NCBI GenBank assembly: GCA_023410575.1
Contig: JAEYPP010000092.1
Location: 1 to 30,344 of the forward strand
DNA length: 30,344 bases
Direction: 5' to 3'
DNA from: Bacillota bacterium
Lineage (GTDB): Bacteria > Bacillota > Clostridia > Lachnospirales > Lachnospiraceae
The translations under genes were made by a program, and so were the position numbers. The notes beneath the pieces are model-generated. The model was not told the origin of the DNA, did no database searches, and saw only the letters and a program-made list of their open reading frames with translations. Of this stretch, positions 6,224 through 14,636 are shown one piece after another. Numbering within the stretch: position 1 is the stretch's first letter; each line of letters opens with the position of its first letter.

Positions 6224-8299
6224 ATGGATTATGAAAGGGCATGGCTTTCTTATCATGAAGCTACAGAATTGAGGGAAAAAAACTGTAAAAAGAAAGTATT
6301 TCAATATATTTATTATAATGCTGATGAGAAAGTGATACAGACTGCTGTAAAAGAATTAGAGAATGCAATATCAATTATCTGTCAAGAAAAGACGAAAACG
6401 GGATCGATTACATTAGATAAGTCTAAGGTACAAAAGGTTTCTTTGGAAGCTAATGATGAAATACCCAATCAACCGGGTATTTATCTTTTGTTCGATAGAA
6501 AAGCAAATAGTACAAAAGTTCAACAAGAAGGATATCTGATTCAAACGACTATTATAAATGAAACGATGGAGGAAAGAATTGTAATCCAATCATCTGGTGC
6601 TAACGGGATCTTATATGGAGTATTTGCATTGATACGTAAGCTTCAATGTGGTGTTTCAATTTCAGATATGGATGAATGCAAGATACCATCGAATCCTCTA
6701 CGTATGTTAAATCATTGGGACAATATGGATGGGTCAATTGAGAGAGGATACTCTGGAAAATCATTTTTCTTTGAGCAGAATGATATTGTTGTCAATGAGA
6801 GAACTAGAGAATATGCAAAACTTGTGGCATCGGTTGGAATCAATGCAGTGGTAATTAATAATGTCAATGTGTTAAATGCAGCAACTTATCTAATTACAGA
6901 TAGATACTTTACTAAGGTGAAAGAACTTCAGGATATTTTAGGAGAGTATGGAATTAAGCTATTCTTAAGTATCAATTATGCAGCTTCGATTGAGCTTGGT
7001 GGATTGGATAGTGCTGATCCATGTGATACCAGAGTAAGTGAATGGTGGACAAAAAAAGTTGTCGAGGTATACAGTCAGTTACCAGGCTTAGGAGGATTTT
7101 TAGTTAAAGCAGATTCAGAAGGAAGACCAGGTCCATTTACATATAACAGGACTCAAGCAGAAGGTGCGAATATGCTTGCAAGAGCGTTAAAACCTTATGA
7201 TGGAGTGTTGATTTGGAGATGTTTTGTGTATAACTGTAATCAAGATTGGCGAGATTACATTACCGATCGAGCAAAGGCAGGTTATGAGTATTTTCATAAT
7301 TTAGATGGACAGTTTGAGGACAACGTAATCCTGCAAACTAAAAATGGTCCAATGGATTTTCAAGTAAGAGAACCGATTTCACCATTGTTTGGTGGTATGA
7401 AGAAGACAAATCAGATGTTAGAAGTTCAAATTGCTCAAGAATATACTGGACAACAAATCGATATTTGCTATCTCATCCCCTGGTTTAAAGAAATACTTGC
7501 CTTTAAAACATATGTGACGCAAGAATATGATACAGTGAAAGATATTGTTAGTGGAAAAACATTTGGGAATCAGCTTTGTGGCATGGCTGCAGTATGCAAT
7601 ACAGGTAATGACGCCAATTGGACAGGACATGATTTCGCTGCAGCCAACTTATATGGTTTTGGAAGGCTTAGTTACGATACTTCTTTAACAGCAGAAGAGA
7701 TTGCTAAGGAGTGGATCCAAATGACATTTAGTAGCAATCAGAAAGTAATGGATACGATTGAGACTATCTTAATGCAATCTTGGCCAGCTTATGAGAATTA
7801 CAATGCACCTCTTGGGATTGGATGGATGGTGAATCCTGGTTATCATTATGGCCCAAGTGTAGATGGATATGAGTATTCGAGATGGGGTACGTATCATCGT
7901 GCAGACTTGAATGGGATTGGGATAGATCGAACAGTGAATGGAACGGGATTTACTCGTCAATACCATACTCAGAACTGTGAAATGTTTGAGAGTTTAGAAC
8001 ATTGTCCAGAAGAACTGATACTTTTCTTTCATCATTTACCTTACCTATATAAACTTTGTAACAATAAAACAGTAATACAGCATATTTATGATACTCATTT
8101 TGAAGGTGTAGAATCAGTTGAGAAATTCATTAGGATGTGGAATGAAGTGGAAGGACTTATCAATCCTATTGTGTTTGAACGAGTGAGTAAACGGTTAGAG
8201 ATGCAACTTAAGAATGCGAAGGAGTGGCGCGATCATGTAAATACCTACTTTTATAGAAAATCAGGGATTGCAGATGAGAAAGGTAGAAAAATATATTAG
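6224..8299 (+). CDS. aguA: GH67 alpha-glucuronidase
   Basis: A 691-residue protein with the unmistakable GH67 landmarks: 'MLNHWDNMDGSIERGYSGKS' (161-180), 'LVKADSEGRPGPFTY' (293-307), 'KNGPMDFQVREP' (373-384). It removes (4-O-methyl)glucuronic acid from the non-reducing-end xylose of xylo-oligosaccharides. E299 fits the general acid, and D378 and E406 the paired carboxylates; their spacing (79 and 28 residues) equals that of the catalytic trio known in Geobacillus AguA (E285, D364, E392). There is no signal peptide, so it acts in the cytoplasm on imported aldouronic acids, as in other Firmicutes. GAGGAG lies about 8 nt before the ATG. It follows the epimerase and is followed by a hairpin repeat that probably serves as the transcript end. 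Confidence 0.96.
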   Translation: MDYERAWLSYHEATELREKNCKKKVFQYIYYNADEKVIQTAVKELENAISIICQEKTKTGSITLDKSKVQKVSLEANDEIPNQPGIYLLFDRKANSTKVQQEGYLIQTTIINETMEERIVIQSSGANGILYGVFALIRKLQCGVSISDMDECKIPSNPLRMLNHWDNMDGSIERGYSGKSFFFEQNDIVVNERTREYAKLVASVGINAVVINNVNVLNAATYLITDRYFTKVKELQDILGEYGIKLFLSINYAASIELGGLDSADPCDTRVSEWWTKKVVEVYSQLPGLGGFLVKADSEGRPGPFTYNRTQAEGANMLARALKPYDGVLIWRCFVYNCNQDWRDYITDRAKAGYEYFHNLDGQFEDNVILQTKNGPMDFQVREPISPLFGGMKKTNQMLEVQIAQEYTGQQIDICYLIPWFKEILAFKTYVTQEYDTVKDIVSGKTFGNQLCGMAAVCNTGNDANWTGHDFAAANLYGFGRLSYDTSLTAEEIAKEWIQMTFSSNQKVMDTIETILMQSWPAYENYNAPLGIGWMVNPGYHYGPSVDGYEYSRWGTYHRADLNGIGIDRTVNGTGFTRQYHTQNCEMFESLEHCPEELILFFHHLPYLYKLCNNKTVIQHIYDTHFEGVESVEKFIRMWNEVEGLINPIVFERVSKRLEMQLKNAKEWRDHVNTYFYRKSGIADEKGRKIY

Positions 8300-8326
8300 G
8301 GAGTATATGTAAGAGTTTTATAAAGA

Positions 8327-8496
8327 GGGGTGTTGCATGAATGGCAGTATGAATAAAAGAATGAAGGGGGATGGTATATTTTCTTCGGCTCGCTACGCTC
8401 ACAAGCCCACAAAGAGCGTGTGGGACTTGTAAGGCACTCAAAAAAACATACCATCCTCCTTCATTCTTTTACTAAATATTCATCCGCACCACGCTT
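8327..8496 (+). repeat. MITE-like ~172-bp hairpin repeat, copy 1
   Basis: This copy carries the outer arm GAATGAAGG...GATGGTAT (from 8359) and its complement ATACCATC...TTCATTC (ending 8466), with an inner hairpin ACAAGCCCACA / TGTGGGACTTGT. The ends are the most diverged of the four copies. It lies between two convergent genes where no other terminator is seen. Confidence 0.8.
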
Positions 8497-8554
8497 TGCT
8501 TGTATGCGCAAAATGACGAATGATATTGTAGAAAGGTACTTTGACGCCCTAATC

Positions 8555-9898
8555 TTAATATCCTATTACACCATTTTCTGTACAAGTTTTGCAATCGCAT
8601 TTCTGTGCGGTTGTACCACAAACTTGTGTATCATCAGGGGTTTCACATGGAATTCGTCCTAATGTTGTATTATCACAGGTTCTGTCTTGAAGTACTGGCA
8701 AAGGATTCGGTGCAACTTCAAAACGATAATCATGACCAAAGCAATCAATGTATTGGCAGATAACTTGATGACTTGGAACACAGTTAACATCATGATTGAC
8801 TATATTCTGATACTGATGGAATGTTGCGTCCATTGGTAATGAATTTAATGGAACAATATACTCACACTTTTGAGTGTTACCGGTAGTAGACTCAATGATT
8901 GTACGAACATAATCAATGTTAGGGTGTAAACATAGGATGTTAGGGAATGTTCCACATGGGATTACTTTGTGCCAATCAGTACCTTCATATTTTTCTAATA
9001 AGTCTTTGGCTTTATGAAGATGTGTAATCTCTTGAACTAAGCACTGTTCCCAAATTCTCTTAATATAAGAATCGCATTCTGTTTGTAGATTAGAATAATA
9101 AAGGTAACATTCTATATATTCATGTAATAGTAATTCTTCTAACCAAGTTCCAGTGGTATCTTTCAAACTTTCATACTGGCTTACATGTTCTTCCTCAACC
9201 ATACCAATTTCTTGATATAATTTACGACCTAAATCAGATTTATCATAAAGATTAGCAACATTCATATAATAGTTCATTGTCTGCTGTTCAGCAGCAGTGA
9301 TAATTCCGATATTAAGCTTGGTAATCAGATCAACTTTGTCGAAATTCAAGTCAAAATTGATTGTATCTTTTGGATATCGATGATGAGAAATGGTTGGTCT
9401 AGCAGGAGTAATCTCTGTATAACATCCTACCAATTTTTTTGGACAGATTCCATATTCGTAATCTAATAGATTGGAGTAGCGGAACAAATGATCAAAATCT
9501 TCTAATAGAGCAAAATTAAGCGTATTACGAGCATAACAATTCGGTTCTTGTTTTGCAAGAACGGAGGTTAAATCAACTGCTAGTTGTTCATACGTTATGG
9601 TATGCTCAAGTATCGATTCATCTTTGGGCTTTAGACAACTAATCATTTTTTGTTGCTGTTGCTCCACTCTTCGTGTCATTGCTAACTCTCTTCGTATATC
9701 ATTATCTGGACAATGTCTTGAAAAATTATGGCTAAACCATTGTGCCTCAAATTCAGTGCCGTTCATCAATACAATGCGGCATTTTGTATATGGGTCTACC
9801 GTTTCTTTGTTGTAGGGACAAGGATATATCATATCCCAATCCATAAAGGTCTTATCTATAGGTAAAGGTTTTTCATCAAATGGATTAAAATTTTGCAT
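8555..9898 (-). CDS. Ferritin-like protein with a Cys-rich C-terminal tail, probably sporulation-associated
   Basis: I do not recognise a named family. The 447-residue product has long acidic helices in the middle with two clear E-x-x-H metal motifs (E235-E-E-H238 and E290-I-T-H293), plus further acidic positions at E133, E204, E260 and E263. This is the pattern of ferritin-like di-iron four-helix bundles. The last 45 residues hold six Cys (408, 418, 427, 434, 436, 439), ending in a C-x-C-x-x-C cluster. The N-terminal ~80 residues are Trp/His-rich. The start at 9898 follows AAGGAG by 6 nt; an ATG eight codons earlier overlaps that site. A SigK-like -10 lies 28 nt upstream. With the CotF-type genes (themselves ferritin-like) 4.5 kb away, a coat or mother-cell role is likely. 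A rubrerythrin-like oxidase is the alternative. Confidence 0.7.
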   Translation of the reverse strand: MQNFNPFDEKPLPIDKTFMDWDMIYPCPYNKETVDPYTKCRIVLMNGTEFEAQWFSHNFSRHCPDNDIRRELAMTRRVEQQQQKMISCLKPKDESILEHTITYEQLAVDLTSVLAKQEPNCYARNTLNFALLEDFDHLFRYSNLLDYEYGICPKKLVGCYTEITPARPTISHHRYPKDTINFDLNFDKVDLITKLNIGIITAAEQQTMNYYMNVANLYDKSDLGRKLYQEIGMVEEEHVSQYESLKDTTGTWLEELLLHEYIECYLYYSNLQTECDSYIKRIWEQCLVQEITHLHKAKDLLEKYEGTDWHKVIPCGTFPNILCLHPNIDYVRTIIESTTGNTQKCEYIVPLNSLPMDATFHQYQNIVNHDVNCVPSHQVICQYIDCFGHDYRFEVAPNPLPVLQDRTCDNTTLGRIPCETPDDTQVCGTTAQKCDCKTCTENGVIGY

Positions 9899-9925
9899 TA
9901 CTCTCTCCTTATAGTGTTCCATAAT

Positions 9926-9952
9926 TATTATATGTTTGTATTTAAGATTAGT
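9926..9952 (-). promoter_or_regulatory. Possible SigK-type promoter for the ferritin-like gene
   Basis: On the minus strand CATATAATA (9934-9926) matches CATAnnnTA, and an AC lies 16 nt further upstream. The match is weak on its own, but a similar motif precedes the neighbouring small gene. Confidence 0.35.
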
Positions 9953-9970
9953 GATTTATGTAGAAAGGGA

Positions 9971-10063
9971 AAAGGCTCTACTTATAGGCATAATAATATG
10001 TCTCAAGTAGAGCCTTTTTGTAAAAACCGATCACGGCATATAGAACGTTACGTCCTATATGCC
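9971..10063 (-). terminator. Two tandem hairpins ending the 27-codon gene transcript
   Basis: The first hairpin, GGCATATAG / CTATATGCC (10035-10043, 10055-10063), abuts the small gene's stop and is followed on the minus strand by GTGATCGG and T5. The second, 9971-9983 with 10005-10017, is a perfect 13-bp stem followed by TTTT on the minus strand and T5 on the plus strand, so it could terminate either way. Confidence 0.55.
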
Positions 10064-10147
10064 TTACATGTCGATTGGACCATCTCCAGCATCGCTGCCT
10101 CCGGCTGCCTCTTTTGATTGAATGCTTTGGTTACTTTGACTCTCCAT
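10064..10147 (-). CDS. 27-residue Ser/Gln/Gly-rich small protein
   Basis: The frame starts at ATG 10147-10145, exactly 8 nt after a perfect AGGAGG (10156-10161 on the plus strand as CCTCCT), and ends at TAA 10066-10064. The peptide begins MESQSNQSIQSKE and ends GDGPIDM: low complexity, no Cys, no membrane segment. A SigE/SigK-like promoter lies about 40 nt upstream, and a terminator hairpin touches the stop codon, so the unit has every mark of a real small gene. It resembles small acid-rich peptides of sporulating cells only in size and composition; I do not know a family. It precedes the ferritin-like gene on the same strand. Confidence 0.6.
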   Translation of the reverse strand: MESQSNQSIQSKEAAGGSDAGDGPIDM

Positions 10148-10183
10148 CGTAGTTCCCTCCTACATTCAGATTGGTTTTACAGT

Positions 10184-10214
10184 TAAAGTATGTGTAGAAA
10201 AGAGTTAATTATTC
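10184..10214 (-). promoter_or_regulatory. SigE/SigK-like sporulation promoter
   Basis: On the minus strand GAATAATT (10214-10207) is followed 14 nt later by CATACTTTA (10192-10184). This fits SigE (ATATT-type -35, CATAC-type -10), and the -10 also fits SigK CATAnnnTA. It would drive the 27-codon gene in the mother cell. Confidence 0.5.
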
Positions 10215-10352
10215 ATAATCAATTAAAATAATTTGTGATATCGATAAACAGTTGAGCAACAGTATTTGATTCATTATGAAATTGAACCTTAGTATTTATT
10301 TTCTCATATTAGGAAATGCTAGCTTTATAATTTTATTATCAGGGAGGCTTTT

Positions 10353-11672
10353 ATGAGCAAAGAATTACAGAAAAAATTAGGATTCTTGGCTGCATTTTCA
10401 ACGGTAGTAGGTTTAGTAATTGGCTCAGGTGTCTTTTTTAAACCGCAAGCAATATATTCTGAAACACATGGCGCTCCTGGATTGGGGATTGTAGCATGGA
10501 TTTTAGGTGGGTTAATGACCATCGCCGGTGGTCTGACTGCAACAGAAGTTTCTGCAGCAATACCAAGAACTGGCGGTATGATGATTTATATTGAAGAAAT
10601 TTATGGTAAACGGTATGGATTTTTGACTGGATGGATGCAGACAGTTTTATTCTTTCCAGGAACGATTGCAGCTTGTGCTGTAATATTTGCTCAGCAAGCA
10701 GTAGAGCTTCTTGGCTATTCTTCCGATGATAAAAGACGTACCTTACCAATAGCAGTAGGGATCATTATATTAATTGGTGTGTTTAATATCATAGGTTCTT
10801 TCTTTGGAGGCTTTATTCAAACGATTGCAACGATTGGTAAGTTGATTCCATTAATTTTAATCATTGGTTTTGGATTTGTTCGAGGGAGTAGTACTCCTAT
10901 ATTTACGCCTTTTGTAGGAGAGGGAGTAAATTTAACAACGACTTTGGGACAAGTCTTAATTGCAACATTATTTGCATATGACGGCTGGATTAATGTCGGT
11001 GCAATCGCGGGTGAAATGAAAAATCCAGGAAAGGACTTGCCAAAAGCTATCGTTGGTGGACTATCTTTAGTTATGGCAGTTTACTTGGCGATTAATATAG
11101 CTTATTTATGGATTGCTCCAGCGAGTGAGTTAGCTAATGTCACTTCACCAGCTTCTCTTGTGGCGAATAAATTGTTCGGTGAGATTGGCGGAAAATTTGT
11201 TTCTGCAGGTATTTTGATCTCGGTATTTGGTACAGCAAATGGTTATGTATTAACAGGTTCCCGTGTACCATATGCAATTGCAAAGGAAGGGGCGATACCT
11301 GGTAATAAGATACTTTCAAAAGTTAATAAAGGTAGTTCTCCATATTATGCAATTTGTCTTATTGTCATCCTTGCTTGTTTATATGCACTCACAGGGCAGT
11401 TTAATTTATTATCGGACCTAACAATATTTGCGATATGGTTCTTTTATGTTCTTACTTTTATTGGTGTTATTTTGTTAAGAAAGAGAAAGCCAGATATGAT
11501 TCGGCCATATAAAGTACCATGGTACCCTGTAATACCCATATTAGCTATTTTGGGAGGTGCCTTTGTTGTTATTAATCAAATCATTACTTCACCAATCATC
11601 TCATTCGGTGGGATTGTCATCACAGTGATTGGTTTGCCAATCCATTCCTATGTTTATCGTAATAAAAGTTAA
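10353..11672 (+). CDS. APC-superfamily amino acid permease/exchanger (SteT-like)
   Basis: A 439-residue membrane protein with about 12 hydrophobic segments. TM1 carries the broken-helix substrate motif of the APC fold in 'VVGLVIGSGVFFKP', and the following 'GAPGLGIVAWILGGLMTIAGGLTATEVSAAIPRTGGMMIYIEE' pattern is that of the LAT/SteT branch, which exchanges serine, threonine or related neutral amino acids. 'AYDGWINVGAIAGEMKNPGKDLPKAI' marks TM6. The ATG follows AGGGAGG. It is divergent from the 27-codon gene across 205 nt; several TTGA-type -35 boxes are there but none is clearly best. Downstream there is no T-tailed hairpin, only repeat copy 2. Exact substrate is not decided by sequence. Confidence 0.9.
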   Translation: MSKELQKKLGFLAAFSTVVGLVIGSGVFFKPQAIYSETHGAPGLGIVAWILGGLMTIAGGLTATEVSAAIPRTGGMMIYIEEIYGKRYGFLTGWMQTVLFFPGTIAACAVIFAQQAVELLGYSSDDKRRTLPIAVGIIILIGVFNIIGSFFGGFIQTIATIGKLIPLILIIGFGFVRGSSTPIFTPFVGEGVNLTTTLGQVLIATLFAYDGWINVGAIAGEMKNPGKDLPKAIVGGLSLVMAVYLAINIAYLWIAPASELANVTSPASLVANKLFGEIGGKFVSAGILISVFGTANGYVLTGSRVPYAIAKEGAIPGNKILSKVNKGSSPYYAICLIVILACLYALTGQFNLLSDLTIFAIWFFYVLTFIGVILLRKRKPDMIRPYKVPWYPVIPILAILGGAFVVINQIITSPIISFGGIVITVIGLPIHSYVYRNKS

Positions 11673-11763
11673 TTAAGACAATTCTAGTAATATTTATAAA
11701 TAAGCAAAAGGCAAGCTTAGTCTAAGCTCTGTAAATTACGCATAGTATTAAAAAAGGATTGAT

Positions 11764-11935
11764 GGGGCTGTCGCATTAAGGGCAGTATGAATAAAGAATG
11801 AAGGGTGATGGTATATTTTCTTTGGTGCGCTACTCTCACAAGCCCAACAAAGTGTGTGTGGGGACTTGTAAGGCTTCCGAAAAATACCATCGCCTTTCAT
11901 TCTTTTATACAATATTCAGCTAGTGCGAAAGCTCC
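11764..11935 (+). repeat. MITE-like ~172-bp hairpin repeat, copy 2
   Basis: The left end GGGGCTGTCGCATT pairs imperfectly with the right end AGTGCGAAAGCTCC. The outer arms GAATGAAGGGTGATGGTAT and ATACCATCGCCTTTCATTC and an inner ACAAGCCC/GGGGACTTGT hairpin are as in the other copies. It ends 28 nt before the thioredoxin-reductase-like start. Confidence 0.85.
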
Positions 11936-11963
11936 ATTGCTATATTTTTAGTTAGGAGACCAT

Positions 11964-12833
11964 ATGAGTGAGCGTTATGATATAGCAATTGTAGGAAGTG
12001 GACCAGCAGGTATCTCAGCTGCAATTAATGCTAGAATAAGAAAAAAGAATTTCATCCTATTTGGAAGTAAAGAGTTAAGTCAAAAGCTTAAAAAAGCCCA
12101 TCAAATTAATAACTATCCTGGTTTTTATGGTATCAGTGGAGAGAATTTAAAAAATCAATTTGTAGAACATTTAAAAAAGATGGATATTGAGGTTACCGAA
12201 GAAAGAGTCAATAATATATACCCAATGGGTGACTATTATATGTTACTAGCTAATGATAAGATTTATGAAGCTACAACTGTTATTTTAGCAGTTGGTGTAA
12301 ACTTTGGAAAACCATTTCCAGGCGAGGAAGAATATTTAGGTAAGGGCGTTGGATACTGTGCAACTTGTGATGCCCCCCTTTATCGTGATAAGACAGTAGT
12401 TATAATTGCATATAGCAAACATGAGGAAGCAGAAGCTAATTATGTAGCGTCAATTGCCTCAAAAACCTATTATATACCTATGTATTCAGAGATGGTGGAG
12501 GTAGATGAAGTAATTGAGATTATTCGTGATACACCTATTGAAATTATTGGAGAGCAGTTTGTAAAAAGCTTAAAACTAAGGCATAATGAGATAGAAACAG
12601 ATGGAATTTTTATCTTACGAGATAGCGTGTCACCGGGTCAATTAGTGCCTGGCTTACAGATGGAGGAAGGTCATGTTCATGTAAATCGAAAAATGCAAGC
12701 AAATCTCCCTGGCTGCTTTGCTGCTGGTGATATTGTGGGTACGCCTTACCAGTATGTAAAGGCCGCAGGAGAAGGTAATATTGCTGCATTATCAGCCGTA
12801 GCATATGTAGATGAACGAAAAAGACAGCAATAG
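11964..12833 (+). CDS. Flavin thioredoxin reductase homologue without NADPH motifs (ferredoxin-dependent FFTR type)
   Basis: A 289-residue TrxB-like flavoprotein. The FAD-binding GSGPAGISAA is at residues 11-20, the redox-active pair is C132-A-T-C135 in 'GVGYCATCDAP', and the C-terminal FAD motif is 'GCFAAGDIVG'. In NADPH enzymes the second Rossmann domain has GGGxSA and a downstream HRRxxxR; here the first is 'VVIIAYSKHEEAE' and the second is absent ('TYYIPMYSEM'). That loss is the hallmark of clostridial ferredoxin-dependent flavin thioredoxin reductases, so electrons probably come from reduced ferredoxin. It is shorter than typical TrxB (~310). AGGAG precedes the ATG. It lies 30 nt before selO and is probably co-transcribed. 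No thioredoxin gene is in the window. Confidence 0.82.
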   Translation: MSERYDIAIVGSGPAGISAAINARIRKKNFILFGSKELSQKLKKAHQINNYPGFYGISGENLKNQFVEHLKKMDIEVTEERVNNIYPMGDYYMLLANDKIYEATTVILAVGVNFGKPFPGEEEYLGKGVGYCATCDAPLYRDKTVVIIAYSKHEEAEANYVASIASKTYYIPMYSEMVEVDEVIEIIRDTPIEIIGEQFVKSLKLRHNEIETDGIFILRDSVSPGQLVPGLQMEEGHVHVNRKMQANLPGCFAAGDIVGTPYQYVKAAGEGNIAALSAVAYVDERKRQQ

Positions 12834-12863
12834 GTCATTACTTTATGATTAGAAGGAGAAAAT

Positions 12864-14336
12864 ATGAAGGATAGCAATAAGAGTACGAATGAGACTCTCG
12901 TATTAGAAAATACGTATGCGAAATTACCTAAACTATTATATTCAGAACAAAATCCGAGTGAAGTGCCAGATCCCAAAGTTGTAGTTCTTAATGAGAGGTT
13001 GATTCTATCTCTAGGCATGAATCTAGACTTTATGCGAAGCCAAGAGGGTGTCCAATTTCTTACAGGTAATAAGATTTTAAGTGGCACTACTCCAATTGCT
13101 CAAGCCTATGCAGGGCATCAGTTTGGTTATTTTACAATGTTAGGAGATGGTAGAGCATGTTTGCTTGGTGAATATGTAACACCAAATGGTGAACGTTATG
13201 ATATTCAATTAAAGGGTTCTGGAAGGACTCACTACTCCAGAGGAGGCGATGGAAAAGCTGTATTAGGTCCAATGTTGCGCGAATATGTAATCAGTGAGGC
13301 AATGGATGCACTTGGTATTCCTACTACACGTAGTCTTGCTGTATCAACGACAGGTGAAAATATTATCCGAGAAGGAGTACAACCAGGTGCAATTCTTACA
13401 CGTGTTGCGAAAAGTCATATTCGTGTTGGAACATTTCAATTTGTTGCAAACTGGGGAAAGGATAATGATCTAGAAATTTTTTCGGATTATACAATCCAGC
13501 GGCTTTATCCTGATGGCTTAACAAAAGAAAATCCATATGAGTATTTACTTCAAGAGGTCGTAAAATCACAAGCACAATTAGTTGCAAGTTGGCAATTAGT
13601 TGGATTTATACATGGAGTGATGAATACGGATAATATGTCGATTAGTGGAGAAACAATAGATTACGGTCCGTGTGCCTTTATGGATGTATACGACCCTGAC
13701 ACGGTATTTAGTTCTATTGATACCAAAGGTCGATATGCATACAAAAATCAGCCAAGCATCGCAGCATGGAATCTAGCAAGATTTGCAGAAACATTATTAC
13801 CATTGTTAAGTCCAGAACCAGAAGAGTCTATTCAACTAGCGCAACGTTCCGTTCAATTGTTTTATGAACTTTATCAAGAGAATTGGTATACTGGAATGAG
13901 AGAAAAATTAGGATTATTTCACGAAGAAAACAATGACCGACAACTTATTGATGCTCTACTAAATGTAATGTTCTTGCAAAAGGTAGATTTTACGAATACA
14001 TTTGTAGATTTAACTTTAGGACAAAGAGAAGCGAAAATATTCCAATCTCAGCAATTCCATACATGGGAAGAACAATGGAAGGAAAGACGAAAAAATCAGA
14101 AAGAAACAATTGAGGAATCTACAAAGCTAATGCAAAAGAGAAATCCAATTCTGATTCCACGTAATCATCGTGTAGAGGAAGCTCTAGATGCAGCTAATAA
14201 GAATAATTTCTCGCTTTTTTCTTCTCTTGTAAAAGCGTTACGTCACCCTTATGATTATTCGTTGGTTAATGAACATCAGTATTATCGCATAGTACCAGAA
14301 TCGACAGGTTGTTATAAAACATATTGTGGTACATGA
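12864..14336 (+). CDS. selO: SelO protein adenylyltransferase (YdiU/UPF0061)
   Basis: A 490-residue pseudokinase that transfers AMP from ATP to Ser/Thr/Tyr of target proteins. Landmarks: 'AYAGHQFGYF' (81-90), 'LGDGRACLLGEY' (93-104), 'QLKGSGRTHYSRGGDGKAVLGP' region (115-136) including the ATP-contacting K117, and the catalytic 'NTDN' with D256 and N257 plus the metal-binding DYG (D266). The C-terminal tail ends in 'KTYCGT', the usual Cys form in bacteria that replaces the selenocysteine of eukaryotic SelO. AAGGAG precedes the ATG. The gene follows the thioredoxin reductase homologue by 30 nt. SelO is known to respond to oxidative stress and redox state, so the pair suggests a redox-linked AMPylation unit. 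Confidence 0.95.
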   Translation: MKDSNKSTNETLVLENTYAKLPKLLYSEQNPSEVPDPKVVVLNERLILSLGMNLDFMRSQEGVQFLTGNKILSGTTPIAQAYAGHQFGYFTMLGDGRACLLGEYVTPNGERYDIQLKGSGRTHYSRGGDGKAVLGPMLREYVISEAMDALGIPTTRSLAVSTTGENIIREGVQPGAILTRVAKSHIRVGTFQFVANWGKDNDLEIFSDYTIQRLYPDGLTKENPYEYLLQEVVKSQAQLVASWQLVGFIHGVMNTDNMSISGETIDYGPCAFMDVYDPDTVFSSIDTKGRYAYKNQPSIAAWNLARFAETLLPLLSPEPEESIQLAQRSVQLFYELYQENWYTGMREKLGLFHEENNDRQLIDALLNVMFLQKVDFTNTFVDLTLGQREAKIFQSQQFHTWEEQWKERRKNQKETIEESTKLMQKRNPILIPRNHRVEEALDAANKNNFSLFSSLVKALRHPYDYSLVNEHQYYRIVPESTGCYKTYCGT

Positions 14337-14439
14337 GAATGATGTAAATTATTACATTTATTAATTGGAGTGTTTTCGTATAAAAAGAAGGAAAATAACG
14401 CATATTGTTAGGGTGAATATATAAGATAGGAGTGAAAGA

Positions 14440-14625
14440 ATGGCTAACATTAATCAATTAGAATTACAGAATTTGCGTCATTTAATTGGAGCACATTGCA
14501 CGATCGAGAAAAAACTAAACTTTTATTCTGAGCAGTGTACAGATACTACACTAAAGAATATGTTAAAAAAAGATGCAGATGATGCAAAAAACAGTAAAGA
14601 TAAGTTAATGACATTTTTAGAGTAG
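14440..14625 (+). CDS. Small CotF-type spore coat protein (N-terminal half of coat F domain)
   Basis: A 61-residue protein: 'ELQNLRHLIGAHCTIEKKLNFYSEQC' then 'LKNMLKKDADDAKNSKDKLMTFL'. This is the helical pattern of the first half of coat F domain proteins (ferritin-like helices of the spore coat). AGGAG lies 7 nt before the ATG. Its stop codon overlaps the ribosome binding site of the next gene, so translation is coupled. A CATATTGT about 38 nt upstream with TATAAA-like bases ~15 nt before it is a weak SigE-like promoter candidate. Confidence 0.75.
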   Translation: MANINQLELQNLRHLIGAHCTIEKKLNFYSEQCTDTTLKNMLKKDADDAKNSKDKLMTFLE

Positions 14626-14636
14626 GAGATATTAAA

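Noticed and set aside
8420..8662. 80-codon plus-strand frame after GH67, and similar frames through the other hairpin repeats
   Set aside because: These frames arise from the repeat's GC-rich core and the antisense of the ferritin-like gene; none is conserved between repeat copies.
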